Made by a program: the position numbers and the translations under genes | Shown: positions 1-8,422 of the stretch, one piece after another | Position numbering within the stretch: position 1 is the stretch's first letter | Layout of the letters: every line of letters starts with the position of its first letter | Source: Aphelocoma coerulescens | Lineage: Eukaryota; Chordata; Aves; Passeriformes; Corvidae | Reading direction: 5' to 3' | Length of the DNA stretch: 64,000 nucleotides | Assembly: GCF_041296385.1 (NCBI RefSeq) | Contig: NW_027183981.1 | Coordinates: forward strand, 434,001-498,000 | The notes under the pieces: generated by a model | Databases searched by the model: none | Told to the model about the DNA's origin: nothing | The model's input: only the letters and a program-made list of their open reading frames with translations

Positions 1-25
1 GCTGCTGGAGATTCATTCCCCACAC
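1..25 (+). repeat. Partial unit U0 (last 25 bp)
   Basis: End of a unit without the 8-bp insertion. It matches the 25 bases just before 2219 and 4187, so the array continues to the left of the window. Confidence 0.95.
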
Positions 26-1396
26 TCCTTGTCATGAGGTGCTCAGAGTGATTGGAAAGGCTGTTGGCAGCAGGCAGTTCTCTGGGTTCAAGCTGTGGAG
101 CTGTCAGCGGGAATGCAAAGGCCAAGCTGCTGAGCCTTTTGTCCTGGTGCCTTTAGTGTGTGAGCAGTCCCTGGTGCCGTTGTCTTTGGATCCTGAGTGT
201 GGGAGAGGCAAGGCTTAGGATGGTGCGTAGAGCTGAGAAGGAAAGTGCCGAGAGCAGCGTGTGTGCTGCTGCTTTGAGGGGTGCAGTTGAAGTTGTAGGC
301 AGCAAGAGCTTTCTCAGCTGGCCCTTTTGTGAGCTCTGCTTTTGCCAGATGACTTCCATCTTACCCTCTTACCATCTTAGCCTCTCATTTTTGCATATCC
401 CAAACCCCCTTCCAAACATCCAGCAGCTGCTTGTAAAGAAGAAGTCCTAGAACAAAAAGCCAGTGCTGCCTTTCATAGCCCCTTTGCTGTCTATGAAGTA
501 GAGGAAAGAAGCTAGTGAGACGCACTTTCTTTCTCAACTCCATAGAGCGCATCCTTCTCTCAAGGTGGCAGAGTCCTTGGCGGAAGTGAAGCATCTGCAG
601 CTGCAGTTCAGACTGAGAGATGTGCCAGGACAGGAAACATTTGCTGACCTTCCCTGTTCCCTGTGCAACATGATTCTCGCATCCCAGTCACTTTCACATA
701 CCTTCGGTATCCCTGAGTCCAAGCAGCTAAAGCTCACAGAGACAGAAGTGTCAGGAAGGAAAACGTTCCAAAAGCACCCCCTTCTCTTATCAGCATATAA
801 ATTGTGCACAACAGGCTGCGGCACCGAACCTTCCTTCTCAGATAGACATGCCATCACACTTTTCACTCTTGCAGCTCGGTTGAAAAGCTCCAGCAGCTGC
901 TCCCGCAATAGCAAAAGGTTCTAGAAGTGAAAGCCAGTTTGGGGCTGCACCTTCTCCTTGCCGCATGTAAGCCACACCAAACTCCCTGATGCACTCTGTC
1001 CTCCCCTTCTCAAAGGAGTAGACGGTGGCATCAGGACACACCTGTGTCCCAGCAGCTGGGTGCCCAGCCGGGAGCAGGAGCAGGGCTGGGGCTGCTCCCA
1101 AAGTTGCCCCGCCCCAATGCCAGAGCCGGACATATGCTGAGGGGGGGCTGGATCAGGCTTTATTGTCCAGCTGCATGCCAGGAGTGAGCACAAAATCTAC
1201 CTGCATTCTCTGCAGCATGCCATCCTGGAGCAGAGCCATTGCCAAAGGAAGCCGTGAGCCCGTGCCAAGCCAGTGCCGGAGTGGGATCCTAGCAGCACCT
1301 GTGGAAGCCGGGAGAGAGGAGCCCACCTGGAGCAGGTTCGTGCAGGATTAATCATCCCGTGGCTTCCCACCAGGGTCCTGTTGCTTCCAAAAGGCC

Positions 1397-1413
1397 CCAC
1401 AGTGTCACTGTGG
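1397..1413. other. Short perfect inverted repeat
   Basis: CCACAGTG and CACTGTGG separated by one T, just 5' of the decayed minisatellite. Repeated in every unit (3590-3606 in U2). The same TCACAGTGG-like words recur in the minisatellite itself. Confidence 0.6.
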
Positions 1414-1503
1414 CCCCTCGGTTCCACCAGGTTCCATAGCGTCACTGTGGTGCCCAGGGTTCCGTCAGCTTCGCCAGCATCCCCACGGTCTGCAGAGCTC
1501 CCC

Positions 1504-1803
1504 GAGCTTCTGTGGTGTCACAGTGGAGGCAGGGTTGCATCAGGTTCCATAGCATCAGCACGGTCTCCAGGGCTCCCAGAGGTTCTGTGGTGTCACAGTG
1601 GAGGCAGGGTTGCATCAGGTTCCATAGCATCACCACAGTCTCCAGGGCTCCCTGAGGTTCTGTGGTGTCACAGAGGAGGCAGGGTTGCATCAGGTTCCAT
1701 AGCATCAGCACGGTCTCCAGGGCTCCAAGAGCTTCTGTGGTGTCACAGAGGAGGCAGGGTTGCATCAGGTTCAATAGCATCAGCACGGTCTCCAGGGCTC
1801 CCC
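1504..1803 (+). repeat. 75-bp minisatellite, four copies (U1)
   Basis: Monomer core: TTCTGTGGTGTCACAG, then (T/A)GGAGGCAGGG, TTGCATCAGGTTC(C/A)ATAGC and a tail GTCTCCAGGGCT. Copies differ at CAGTGG versus CAGAGG, CAGCACGG versus CACCACAG, and the last junction bases. Length is a multiple of 3, so several frames stay open. Confidence 0.96.
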
Positions 1804-1928
1804 TGAGCTTCTGTGGTGGTGTCACAGAGGAGCCAGGCTTCCTTGTAGTTCCCCAGCATCACAAAGGCTCTCCTGGGAGCCACGGGTCACAAAGCACCGT
1901 GGGCTCTGTGCAGCCCCGCTGTGTCACA

Positions 1929-2411
1929 ATGGCCGCTGGCTTCCACGAGCCCCCGCAGTGTCCCAGTGGGCCCCGTGGCTTTAGGAGTGGGTGGCTGGGA
2001 GTTGGTGCCAGCGGCTGGGGGAGCAGCAGCAGGGACTGTGTGTGGACAGTGCCATGGCCACTTGTGTGGCCACTGGTGTCTCTGTGCCAGGCACAGCCGT
2101 GGTGTGTAACACCGGCTCTGGGTCCTTTGGCTGTGCAGGTGGCAGTCACGGCCTGGAGCAGGGCTGCTCCCGGGGGACAGCCTGGGGCAGGAGGCTGCTG
2201 GAGATTCATTCCCCACACTCCTTGTCATGAGGTGCTCAGAGTGATTGGAAAGGCTGTTGGCAGCAGGCAGTTCTCTGGGTTCAAGCTGTGGAGCTGTCAG
2301 CGGGAATGCAAAGGCCAAGCTGGTGAGCCTTTTGTCCTGGTGCCTTTAGTGTATGAGCAGTCCCTGGTGCCGTTGTCTTTGGATCCTGAGTGTGGGAGAG
2401 GCAAGGCTTAG
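1929..2411 (+). other. 160-codon ATG open frame with good Kozak context (probably not coding)
   Basis: CACAATGGCC gives A at -3 and G at +4. The frame runs across the unit boundary to a stop at 2409-2411 and recurs at each boundary. The peptide is rich in Trp, Cys, Gly and Pro, has no recognisable domain or clear signal peptide, and is what GC-rich non-coding DNA tends to give. Visible variants in this frame are Leu/Pro, Gly/Arg, Ala/Gly, Val/Phe and Cys/Tyr, all amino-acid changing, and the 8-bp insertion truncates it in seven units (for example stop near 15035). I see no sign of protein-level constraint. Confidence 0.15.
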
Positions 2412-2988
2412 GATGGTGCGTAGAGCTGAGAAGGAAAGTGCCGAGAGCAGCGTGTGTGCTGCTGCTTTGAGGGGTGCAGTTGAAGTTGTAGGCAGCAAGA
2501 GCTTTCTCAGCTGGCCCTTTTGTGAGCTCTGCTTTTGCCAGATGACTTCCATCTTACCCTCTTACCATCTTAGCCTCTCATTTTTGCATATCCCAAACCC
2601 CCTTCCAAACATCCAGCAGCTGCTTGTAAAGAAGAAGTCCTAGAACAAAAAGCCAGTGCTGCCTTTCATAGCCCCTTTGCTGTCTATGAAGTAGAGGAAA
2701 GAAGCTAGTGAGACGCACTTTCTTTCTCAACTCCATAGAGCGCATCCTTCTCTCAAGGTGGCAGAGTCCTTGGCGGAAGTGAAGCATCTGCAGCTGCAGT
2801 TCAGACTGAGAGATGTGCCAGGACAGGAAACATTTGCTGACCTTCCCTGTTCCCTGTGCAACATGATTCTCGCATCCCAGTCACTTTCACATACCTTCGG
2901 TATCCCTGAGTCCAAGCAGCTAAAGCTCACAGAGACAGAAGTGTCAGGAAGGAAAACGTTGCAAAAGCACCCCCTTCTCTTATCAGCA

Positions 2989-2994
2989 TATAAA
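2989..2994 (+). promoter_or_regulatory. TATA-like motif
   Basis: CATATAAATT occurs once per unit at offset 770 with no variant seen. No initiator or start site can be confirmed. It lies about 75 bp before the acceptor of the 92-nt segment, so it may be fortuitous. Confidence 0.2.
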
Positions 2995-3067
2995 TTGTGC
3001 ACAACAGGCTGCGGCACCGAACCTTCCTTCTCAGATAGACATGCCATCACACTTTTCACTCTTGCAG

Positions 3068-3159
3068 CTCGGTTGAAAAGCTCCAGCAGCTGCTCCCGCA
3101 ATAGCAAAAGGTTCTAGAAGTGAAAGCCAGTTTGGGGCTGCACCTTCTCCTTGCCGCAT
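3068..3159 (+). other. Exon-like 92-nt segment (U2; in every unit at offset 849)
   Basis: Preceded by CACTTTTCACTCTTGCAG, a near-ideal polypyrimidine tract and acceptor, and followed by GTAAGCC, an acceptable donor. The segment contains in-frame stops in some frames and no recognisable peptide. It would suit a spliced non-coding RNA on the plus strand. Confidence 0.35.
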
Positions 3160-3299
3160 GTAAGCCACACCAAACTCCCTGATGCACTCTGTCCTCCCCT
3201 TCTCAAAGGAGTAGACGGTGGCATCAGGACACACCTGTGTCCCAGCAGCTGGGTGCCCAGCCGGGAGCAGGAGCAGGGCTGGGGCTGCTCCCAAAGTTG

Positions 3300-3308
3300 C
3301 CCCGCCCC
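3300..3308. promoter_or_regulatory. GC box (Sp1-like), polymorphic among units
   Basis: CCCCGCCCC here, read GGGGCGGGG on the minus strand. In U5, U6, U11, U13, U16, U21, U23, U26 and U30 it is CCCGGCCCC, which destroys the consensus. A G7 run follows within 30 bp. Confidence 0.3.
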
Positions 3309-3334
3309 AATGCCAGAGCCGGACATATGCTGAG

Positions 3335-3491
3335 GGGGGGCTGGATCAGGCTTTATTGTCCAGCTGCATGCCAGGAGTGAGCACAAAATCTACCTGCATT
3401 CTCTGCAGCATGCCATCCTGGAGCAGAGCCATTGCCAAAGGAAGCCGTGAGCCCGTGCCAAGCCAGTGCCGGAGTGGGATCCTAGCAGCAC
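3335..3491 (-). other. 3'-terminal-exon-like segment, minus strand (U2)
   Basis: Reading the minus strand, CTCTCCCGGCTTCCACAG at about 3492-3509 is a good acceptor, and AATAAA lies about 135 nt further on. The frame ending MQLDNKA is open back through the acceptor. No family is recognised and no upstream coding exon is apparent. It could be the relic of a duplicated gene end captured in the unit. Confidence 0.3.
3352..3357 (-). terminator. Polyadenylation-signal match AATAAA, minus strand
   Basis: TTTATT on the plus strand, at offset 1133 in every unit and invariant. On the minus strand it overlaps the end of a short open frame (stop TGA just after) and follows a plausible 3' terminal exon. 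A hexamer alone is weak evidence. Confidence 0.35.
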
Positions 3492-3559
3492 CTGTGGAAG
3501 CCGGGAGAGAGGAGCCCACCTGGAGCAGGTTCGTGCAGGATTAATCATCCCGTGGCTTC

Positions 3560-3696
3560 CCACCAGGGTCCTGTTGCTTCCAAAAGGCCCCACAGTGTCA
3601 CTGTGGCCCCTCGGTTCCACCAGGTTCCATAGCGTCACTGTGGTGCCCAGGGTTCCGTCAGCTTCGCCAGCATCCCCACGGTCTGCAGAGCTCCCC
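3560..3696 (+). repeat. Decayed minisatellite copies, left flank (shown in U2)
   Basis: GGTTCCACCAGGTTCCATAG, then CGTCAC and further on CCCCACGGTCTGCAGAGCTC, line up with the monomer's GGTTCCATAGCATCA and CACGGTCTCCAGGGCTC at roughly the expected spacing. They are too diverged to expand with the clean copies. Present in every unit. Confidence 0.7.
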
Positions 3697-3771
3697 GAGC
3701 TTCTGTGGTGTCACAGTGGAGGCAGGGTTGCATCAGGTTCCATAGCATCAGCACGGTCTCCAGGGCTCCCC
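3697..3771 (+). repeat. 75-bp minisatellite, single copy (U2; same state in all 1,968-bp units)
   Basis: One intact monomer beginning GAGCTTCTGTGG and ending GGGCTCCCC. It is bordered on both sides by diverged relatives, so the single-copy state is the remnant or seed of the longer tracts in other units. The equivalent site lies at offset 1478-1552 in every 1,968-bp unit. Confidence 0.93.
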
Positions 3772-3950
3772 TGAGCTTCTGTGGTGGTGTCACAGAGGAG
3801 CCAGGCTTCCTTGTAGTTCCCCAGCATCACAAAGGCTCTCCTGGGAGCCACGGGTCACAAAGCACCGTGGGCTCTGTGCAGCCCCGCTGTGTCACAATGG
3901 CCGCTGGCTTCCACGAGCCCCCGCAGTGTCCCAGTGGGCCCCGTGGCTTT
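3772..3950 (+). repeat. Decayed minisatellite copies, right flank (shown in U2)
   Basis: GTGTCACAGAGGAGCCAGGC, then CCAGCATCACAAAGGCTCTC follows the monomer base order with gaps. GTGTCACAATGG and CAGTGTCCCAGTGGG further on look like still older copies. The VNTR therefore once covered about 400 bp of the unit. Confidence 0.65.
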
Positions 3951-4022
3951 AGGAGTGGGTGGCTGGGAGTTGGTGCCAGCGGCTGGGGGAGCAGCAGCAG
4001 GGACTGTGTGTGGACAGTGCCA

Positions 4023-4064
4023 TGGCCACTTGTGTGGCCACTGGTGTCTCTGTGCCAGGCACAG
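4023..4064. other. Pair of adjacent hairpins (U2)
   Basis: TGGCCAC-TTGT-GTGGCCA at 4023-4040 and CTGTGCC-A-GGCACAG at 4050-4064, both perfect. They lie about 40 bp before the acceptor-like AG at 4106 and repeat in every unit with no variant seen. A third stem, GGGAGCAG with CTGCTCCC, lies near 3262-3291. Confidence 0.55.
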
Positions 4065-4106
4065 CCGTGGTGTGTAACACCGGCTCTGGGTCCTTTGGCT
4101 GTGCAG

Positions 4107-4292
4107 GTGGCAGTCACGGCCTGGAGCAGGGCTGCTCCCGGGGGACAGCCTGGGGCAGGAGGCTGCTGGAGATTCATTCCCCACACTCCTTGTCATGAGG
4201 TGCTCAGAGTGATTGGAAAGGCTGTTGGCAGCAGGCAGTTCTCTGGGTTCAAGCTGTGGAGCTGTCAGCGGGAATGCAAAGGCCAAGCTGCT
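4107..4292 (+). other. Exon-like segment across the unit boundary (donor lost here; intact version at 2139-2322)
   Basis: Upstream is TCCTTTGGCTGTGCAG, a good acceptor. 184 bases later is AAGCTG followed by GTGAGC, a good donor, in 20 of 32 unit starts (first at 2323). In U3, as in U1, U4, U10, U11, U13, U16, U20, U21, U23, U26 and U30, the G is C and no GT remains. Segments following an inserted unit are 8 nt longer. Splicing is inferred, not shown, and there is no matching protein family. Confidence 0.35.
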
Positions 4293-6454
4293 GAGCCTTT
4301 TGTCCTGGTGCCTTTAGTGTGTGAGCAGTCCCTGGTGCCGTTGTCTTTGGATCCTGAGTGTGGGAGAGGCAAGGCTTAGGATGGTGCGTAGAGCTGAGAA
4401 GGAAAGTGCCGAGAGCAGCGTGTGTGCTGCTGCTTTGAGGGGTGCAGTTGAAGTTGTAGGCAGCAAGAGCTTTCTCAGCTGGCCCTTTTGTGAGCTCTGC
4501 TTTTGCCAGATGACTTCCATCTTACCCTCTTACCATCTTAGCCTCTCATTTTTGCATATCCCAAACCCCCTTCCAAACATCCAGCAGCTGCTTGTAAAGA
4601 AGAAGTCCTAGAACAAAAAGCCAGTGCTGCCTTTCATAGCCCCTTTGCTGTCTATGAAGTAGAGGAAAGAAGCTAGTGAGACGCACTTTCTTTCTCAACT
4701 CCATAGAGCGCATCCTTCTCTCAAGGTGGCAGAGTCCTTGGCGGAAGTGAAGCATCTGCAGCTGCAGTTCAGACTGAGAGATGTGCCAGGACAGGAAACA
4801 TTTGCTGACCTTCCCTGTTCCCTGTGCAACATGATTCTCGCATCCCAGTCACTTTCACATACCTTCGGTATCCCTGAGTCCAAGCAGCTAAAGCTCACAG
4901 AGACAGAAGTGTCAGGAAGGAAAACGTTCCAAAAGCACCCCCTTCTCTTATCAGCATATAAATTGTGCACAACAGGCTGCGGCACCGAACCTTCCTTCTC
5001 AGATAGACATGCCATCACACTTTTCACTCTTGCAGCTCGGTTGAAAAGCTCCAGCAGCTGCTCCCGCAATAGCAAAAGGTTCTAGAAGTGAAAGCCAGTT
5101 TGGGGCTGCACCTTCTCCTTGCCGCATGTAAGCCACACCAAACTCCCTGATGCACTCTGTCCTCCCCTTCTCAAAGGAGTAGACGGTGGCATCAGGACAC
5201 ACCTGTGTCCCAGCAGCTGGGTGCCCAGCCGGGAGCAGGAGCAGGGCTGGGGCTGCTCCCAAAGTTGCCCCGCCCCAATGCCAGAGCCGGACATATGCTG
5301 AGGGGGGGCTGGATCAGGCTTTATTGTCCAGCTGCATGCCAGGAGTGAGCACAAAATCTACCTGCATTCTCTGCAGCATGCCATCCTGGAGCAGAGCCAT
5401 TGCCAAAGGAAGCCGTGAGCCCGTGCCAAGCCAGTGCCGGAGTGGGATCCTAGCAGCACCTGTGGAAGCCGGGAGAGAGGAGCCCACCTGGAGCAGGTTC
5501 GTGCAGGATTAATCATCCCGTGGCTTCCCACCAGGGTCCTGTTGCTTCCAAAAGGCCCCACAGTGTCACTGTGGCCCCTCGGTTCCACCAGGTTCCATAG
5601 CGTCACTGTGGTGCCCAGGGTTCCGTCAGCTTCGCCAGCATCCCCACGGTCTGCAGAGCTCCCCGAGCTTCTGTGGTGTCACAGTGGAGGCAGGGTTGCA
5701 TCAGGTTCCATAGCATCAGCACGGTCTCCAGGGCTCCCAGAGGTTCTGTGGTGTCACAGTGGAGGCAGGGTTGCATCAGGTTCCATAGCATCACCACAGT
5801 CTCCAGGGCTCCCTGAGCTTCTGTGGTGTCACAGTGGAGGCAGGGTTGCATCAGGTTCCATAGCATCAGCACGGTCTCCAGGGCTCCCAGAGGTTCTGTG
5901 GTGTCACAGAGGAGGCAGGGTTGCATCAGGTTCCATAGCATCACCACGGTCTCCAGGGCTCCAAGAGCTTCTGTGGTGTCACAGAGGAGGCAGGGTTGCA
6001 TCAGGTTCAATAGCATCAGCACGGTCTCCAGGGCTCCCCTGAGCTTCTGTGGTGGTGTCACAGAGGAGCCAGGCTTCCTTGTAGTTCCCCAGCATCACAA
6101 AGGCTCTCCTGGGAGCCACGGGTCACAAAGCACCGTGGGCTCTGTGCAGCCCCGCTGTGTCACAATGGCCGCTGGCTTCCACGAGCCCCCGCAGTGTCCC
6201 AGTGGGCCCCGTGGCTTTAGGAGTGGGTGGCTGGGAGTTGGTGCCAGCGGCTGGGGGAGCAGCAGCAGGGACTGTGTGTGGACAGTGCCATGGCCACTTG
6301 TGTGGCCACTGGTGTCTCTGTGCCAGGCACAGCCGTGGTGTGTAACACCGGCTCTGGGTCCTTTGGCTGTGCAGGTGGCAGTCACGGCCTGGAGCAGGGC
6401 TGCTCCCGGGGGACAGCCTGGGGCAGGAGGCTGCTGGAGATTCATTCCCCACAC
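4187..6454 (+). repeat. Macrosatellite unit U3 (2,268 bp, five 75-bp copies)
   Basis: C at offset 104 (no GT donor), C at 742, intact GC box, TG at the late CpG site. The five-copy minisatellite is 5665-6039. Its fourth copy has CACCACGG where U5 and U6 have CAGCACGG. Confidence 0.97.
5665..6039 (+). repeat. 75-bp minisatellite, five copies (U3)
   Basis: Five 75-bp monomers. The last has TTCAATAGC, the variant that also closes the tracts of U1, U5 and U6 but not those of the two-copy units. Confidence 0.95.
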
Positions 6455-8422
6455 TCCTTGTCATGAGGTGCTCAGAGTGATTGGAAAGGCTGTTGGCAGC
6501 AGGCAGTTCTCTGGGTTCAAGCTGTGGAGCTGTCAGCGGGAATGCAAAGGCCAAGCTGCTGAGCCTTTTGTCCTGGTGCCTTTAGTGTGTGAGCAGTCCC
6601 TGGTGCCGTTGTCTTTGGATCCTGAGTGTGGGAGAGGCAAGGCTTAGGATGGTGCGTAGAGCTGAGAAGGAAAGTGCCGAGAGCAGCGTGTGTGCTGCTG
6701 CTTTGAGGGGTGCAGTTGAAGTTGTAGGCAGCAAGAGCTTTCTCAGCTGGCCCTTTTGTGAGCTCTGCTTTTGCCAGATGACTTCCATCTTACCCTCTTA
6801 CCATCTTAGCCTCTCATTTTTGCATATCCCAAACCCCCTTCCAAACATCCAGCAGCTGCTTGTAAAGAAGAAGTCCTAGAACAAAAAGCCAGTGCTGCCT
6901 TTCATAGCCCCTTTGCTGTCTATGAAGTAGAGGAAAGAAGCTAGTGAGACGCACTTTCTTTCTCAACTCCATAGAGCGCATCCTTCTCTCAAGGTGGCAG
7001 AGTCCTTGGCGGAAGTGAAGCATCTGCAGCTGCAGTTCAGACTGAGAGATGTGCCAGGACAGGAAACATTTGCTGACCTTCCCTGTTCCCTGTGCAACAT
7101 GATTCTCGCATCCCAGTCACTTTCACATACCTTCGGTATCCCTGAGTCCAAGCAGCTAAAGCTCACAGAGACAGAAGTGTCAGGAAGGAAAACGTTCCAA
7201 AAGCACCCCCTTCTCTTATCAGCATATAAATTGTGCACAACAGGCTGCGGCACCGAACCTTCCTTCTCAGATAGACATGCCATCACACTTTTCACTCTTG
7301 CAGCTTGGTTGAAAAGCTCCAGCAGCTGCTCCCGCAATAGCAAAAGGTTCTAGAAGTGAAAGCCAGTTTGGGGCTGCACCTTCTCCTTGCCGCATGTAAG
7401 CCACACCAAACTCCCTGATGCACTCTGTCCTCCCCTTCTCAAAGGAGTAGACGGTGGCATCAGGACACACCTGTGTCCCAGCAGCTGGGTGCCCAGCCGG
7501 GAGCAGGAGCAGGGCTGGGGCTGCTCCCAAAGTTGCCCCGCCCCAATGCCAGAGCCGGACATATGCTGAGGGGGGGCTGGATCAGGCTTTATTGTCCAGC
7601 TGCATGCCAGGAGTGAGCACAAAATCTACCTGCATTCTCTGCAGCATGCCATCCTGGAGCAGAGCCATTGCCAAAGGAAGCCGTGAGCCCGTGCCAAGCC
7701 AGTGCCGGAGTGGGATCCTAGCAGCACCTGTGGAAGCCGGGAGAGAGGAGCCCACCTGGAGCAGGTTCGTGCAGGATTAATCATCCCGTGGCTTCCCACC
7801 AGGGTCCTGTTGCTTCCAAAAGGCCCCACAGTGTCACTGTGGCCCCTCGGTTCCACCAGGTTCCATAGCGTCACTGTGGTGCCCAGGGTTCCGTCAGCTT
7901 CGCCAGCATCCCCACGGTCTGCAGAGCTCCCCGAGCTTCTGTGGTGTCACAGTGGAGGCAGGGTTGCATCAGGTTCCATAGCATCAGCACGGTCTCCAGG
8001 GCTCCCCTGAGCTTCTGTGGTGGTGTCACAGAGGAGCCAGGCTTCCTTGTAGTTCCCCAGCATCACAAAGGCTCTCCTGGGAGCCACGGGTCACAAAGCA
8101 CCGTGGGCTCTGTGCAGCCCCGCTGTGTCACAATGGCCGCTGGCTTCCACGAGCCCCCGCAGTGTCCCAGTGGGCCCCGTGGCTTTAGGAGTGGGTGGCT
8201 GGGAGTTGGTGCCAGCGGCTGGGGGAGCAGCAGCAGGGACTGTGTGTGGACAGTGCCATGGCCACTTGTGTGGCCACTGGTGTCTCTGTGCCAGGCACAG
8301 CCGTGGTGTGTAACACCGGCTCTGGGTCCTTTGGCTGTGCAGGTGGCAGTCACGGCCTGGAGCAGGGCTGCTCCCGGGGGACAGCCTGGGGCAGGAGGCT
8401 GCTGGAGATTCATTCCCCACAC
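6455..8422 (+). repeat. Macrosatellite unit U4 (1,968 bp)
   Basis: One minisatellite copy (7933-8007). C at offset 104, C at 742, intact GC box. T at 7306 is a CpG-to-TpG change shared otherwise only with U10, U11 and their duplicates U20 and U21. Confidence 0.97.

Larger units (their letters stand above)
26..2218 (+). repeat. Macrosatellite unit U1 (2,193 bp, four 75-bp copies)
   Basis: The only 2,193-bp unit. Diagnostic variants, given as offset from the unit start: C at 104 (donor-like GT lost), G at 115, C at 742, C at 1084 (intact GC box), G at 1309. The CpG site near the 3' end (base 2112) is TG. The minisatellite tract is 1504-1803. Confidence 0.97.
2219..4186 (+). repeat. Macrosatellite unit U2 (1,968 bp), reference unit for this annotation
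   Basis: This minimal unit has one 75-bp minisatellite copy and serves as the coordinate reference. In order: an end-of-exon-like segment with a GTGAGC donor (base 2323); BamHI-type sites at 2381-2386 and 3477-3482; pyrimidine-rich tracts ending in AG near 2738 and 3067; a TATA-like motif at 2989-2994; a GC box near 3300-3308; a G7 run at 3334-3340; TTTATT (AATAAA on the minus strand) at 3352-3357; the minisatellite copy at 3697-3771 inside decayed copies of itself; a hairpin-rich segment near 4023-4064; and an acceptor-like AG at 4106. Private variant: A at 2353, where all other units have G. It has G at offset 742, C at 1084 and TG at offset 1868. Confidence 0.97.

Noticed and set aside
153..359. 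68-codon minus-strand ATG frame
   Set aside because: A true ATG but short, in all units, with no recognisable domain and no transcript context beyond chance.
838..1101. Minus-strand frame resembling a secreted protein with a hydrophobic start
   Set aside because: Begins at TTG, not ATG. The Leu/Ala-rich start comes from GC-rich repeats of GAGCAG, and it is not linked to further exons.
1662..2411. 249-codon open frame as a real gene
   Set aside because: It starts at GTG inside the minisatellite, its first part is repeat translation, its length changes with copy number, and no domain is recognisable.
3940..4005. G-quadruplex in the GGG-rich stretch
   Set aside because: Four G runs exist, but the loops are about 5, 17 and 10 nt, too long for a confident call.
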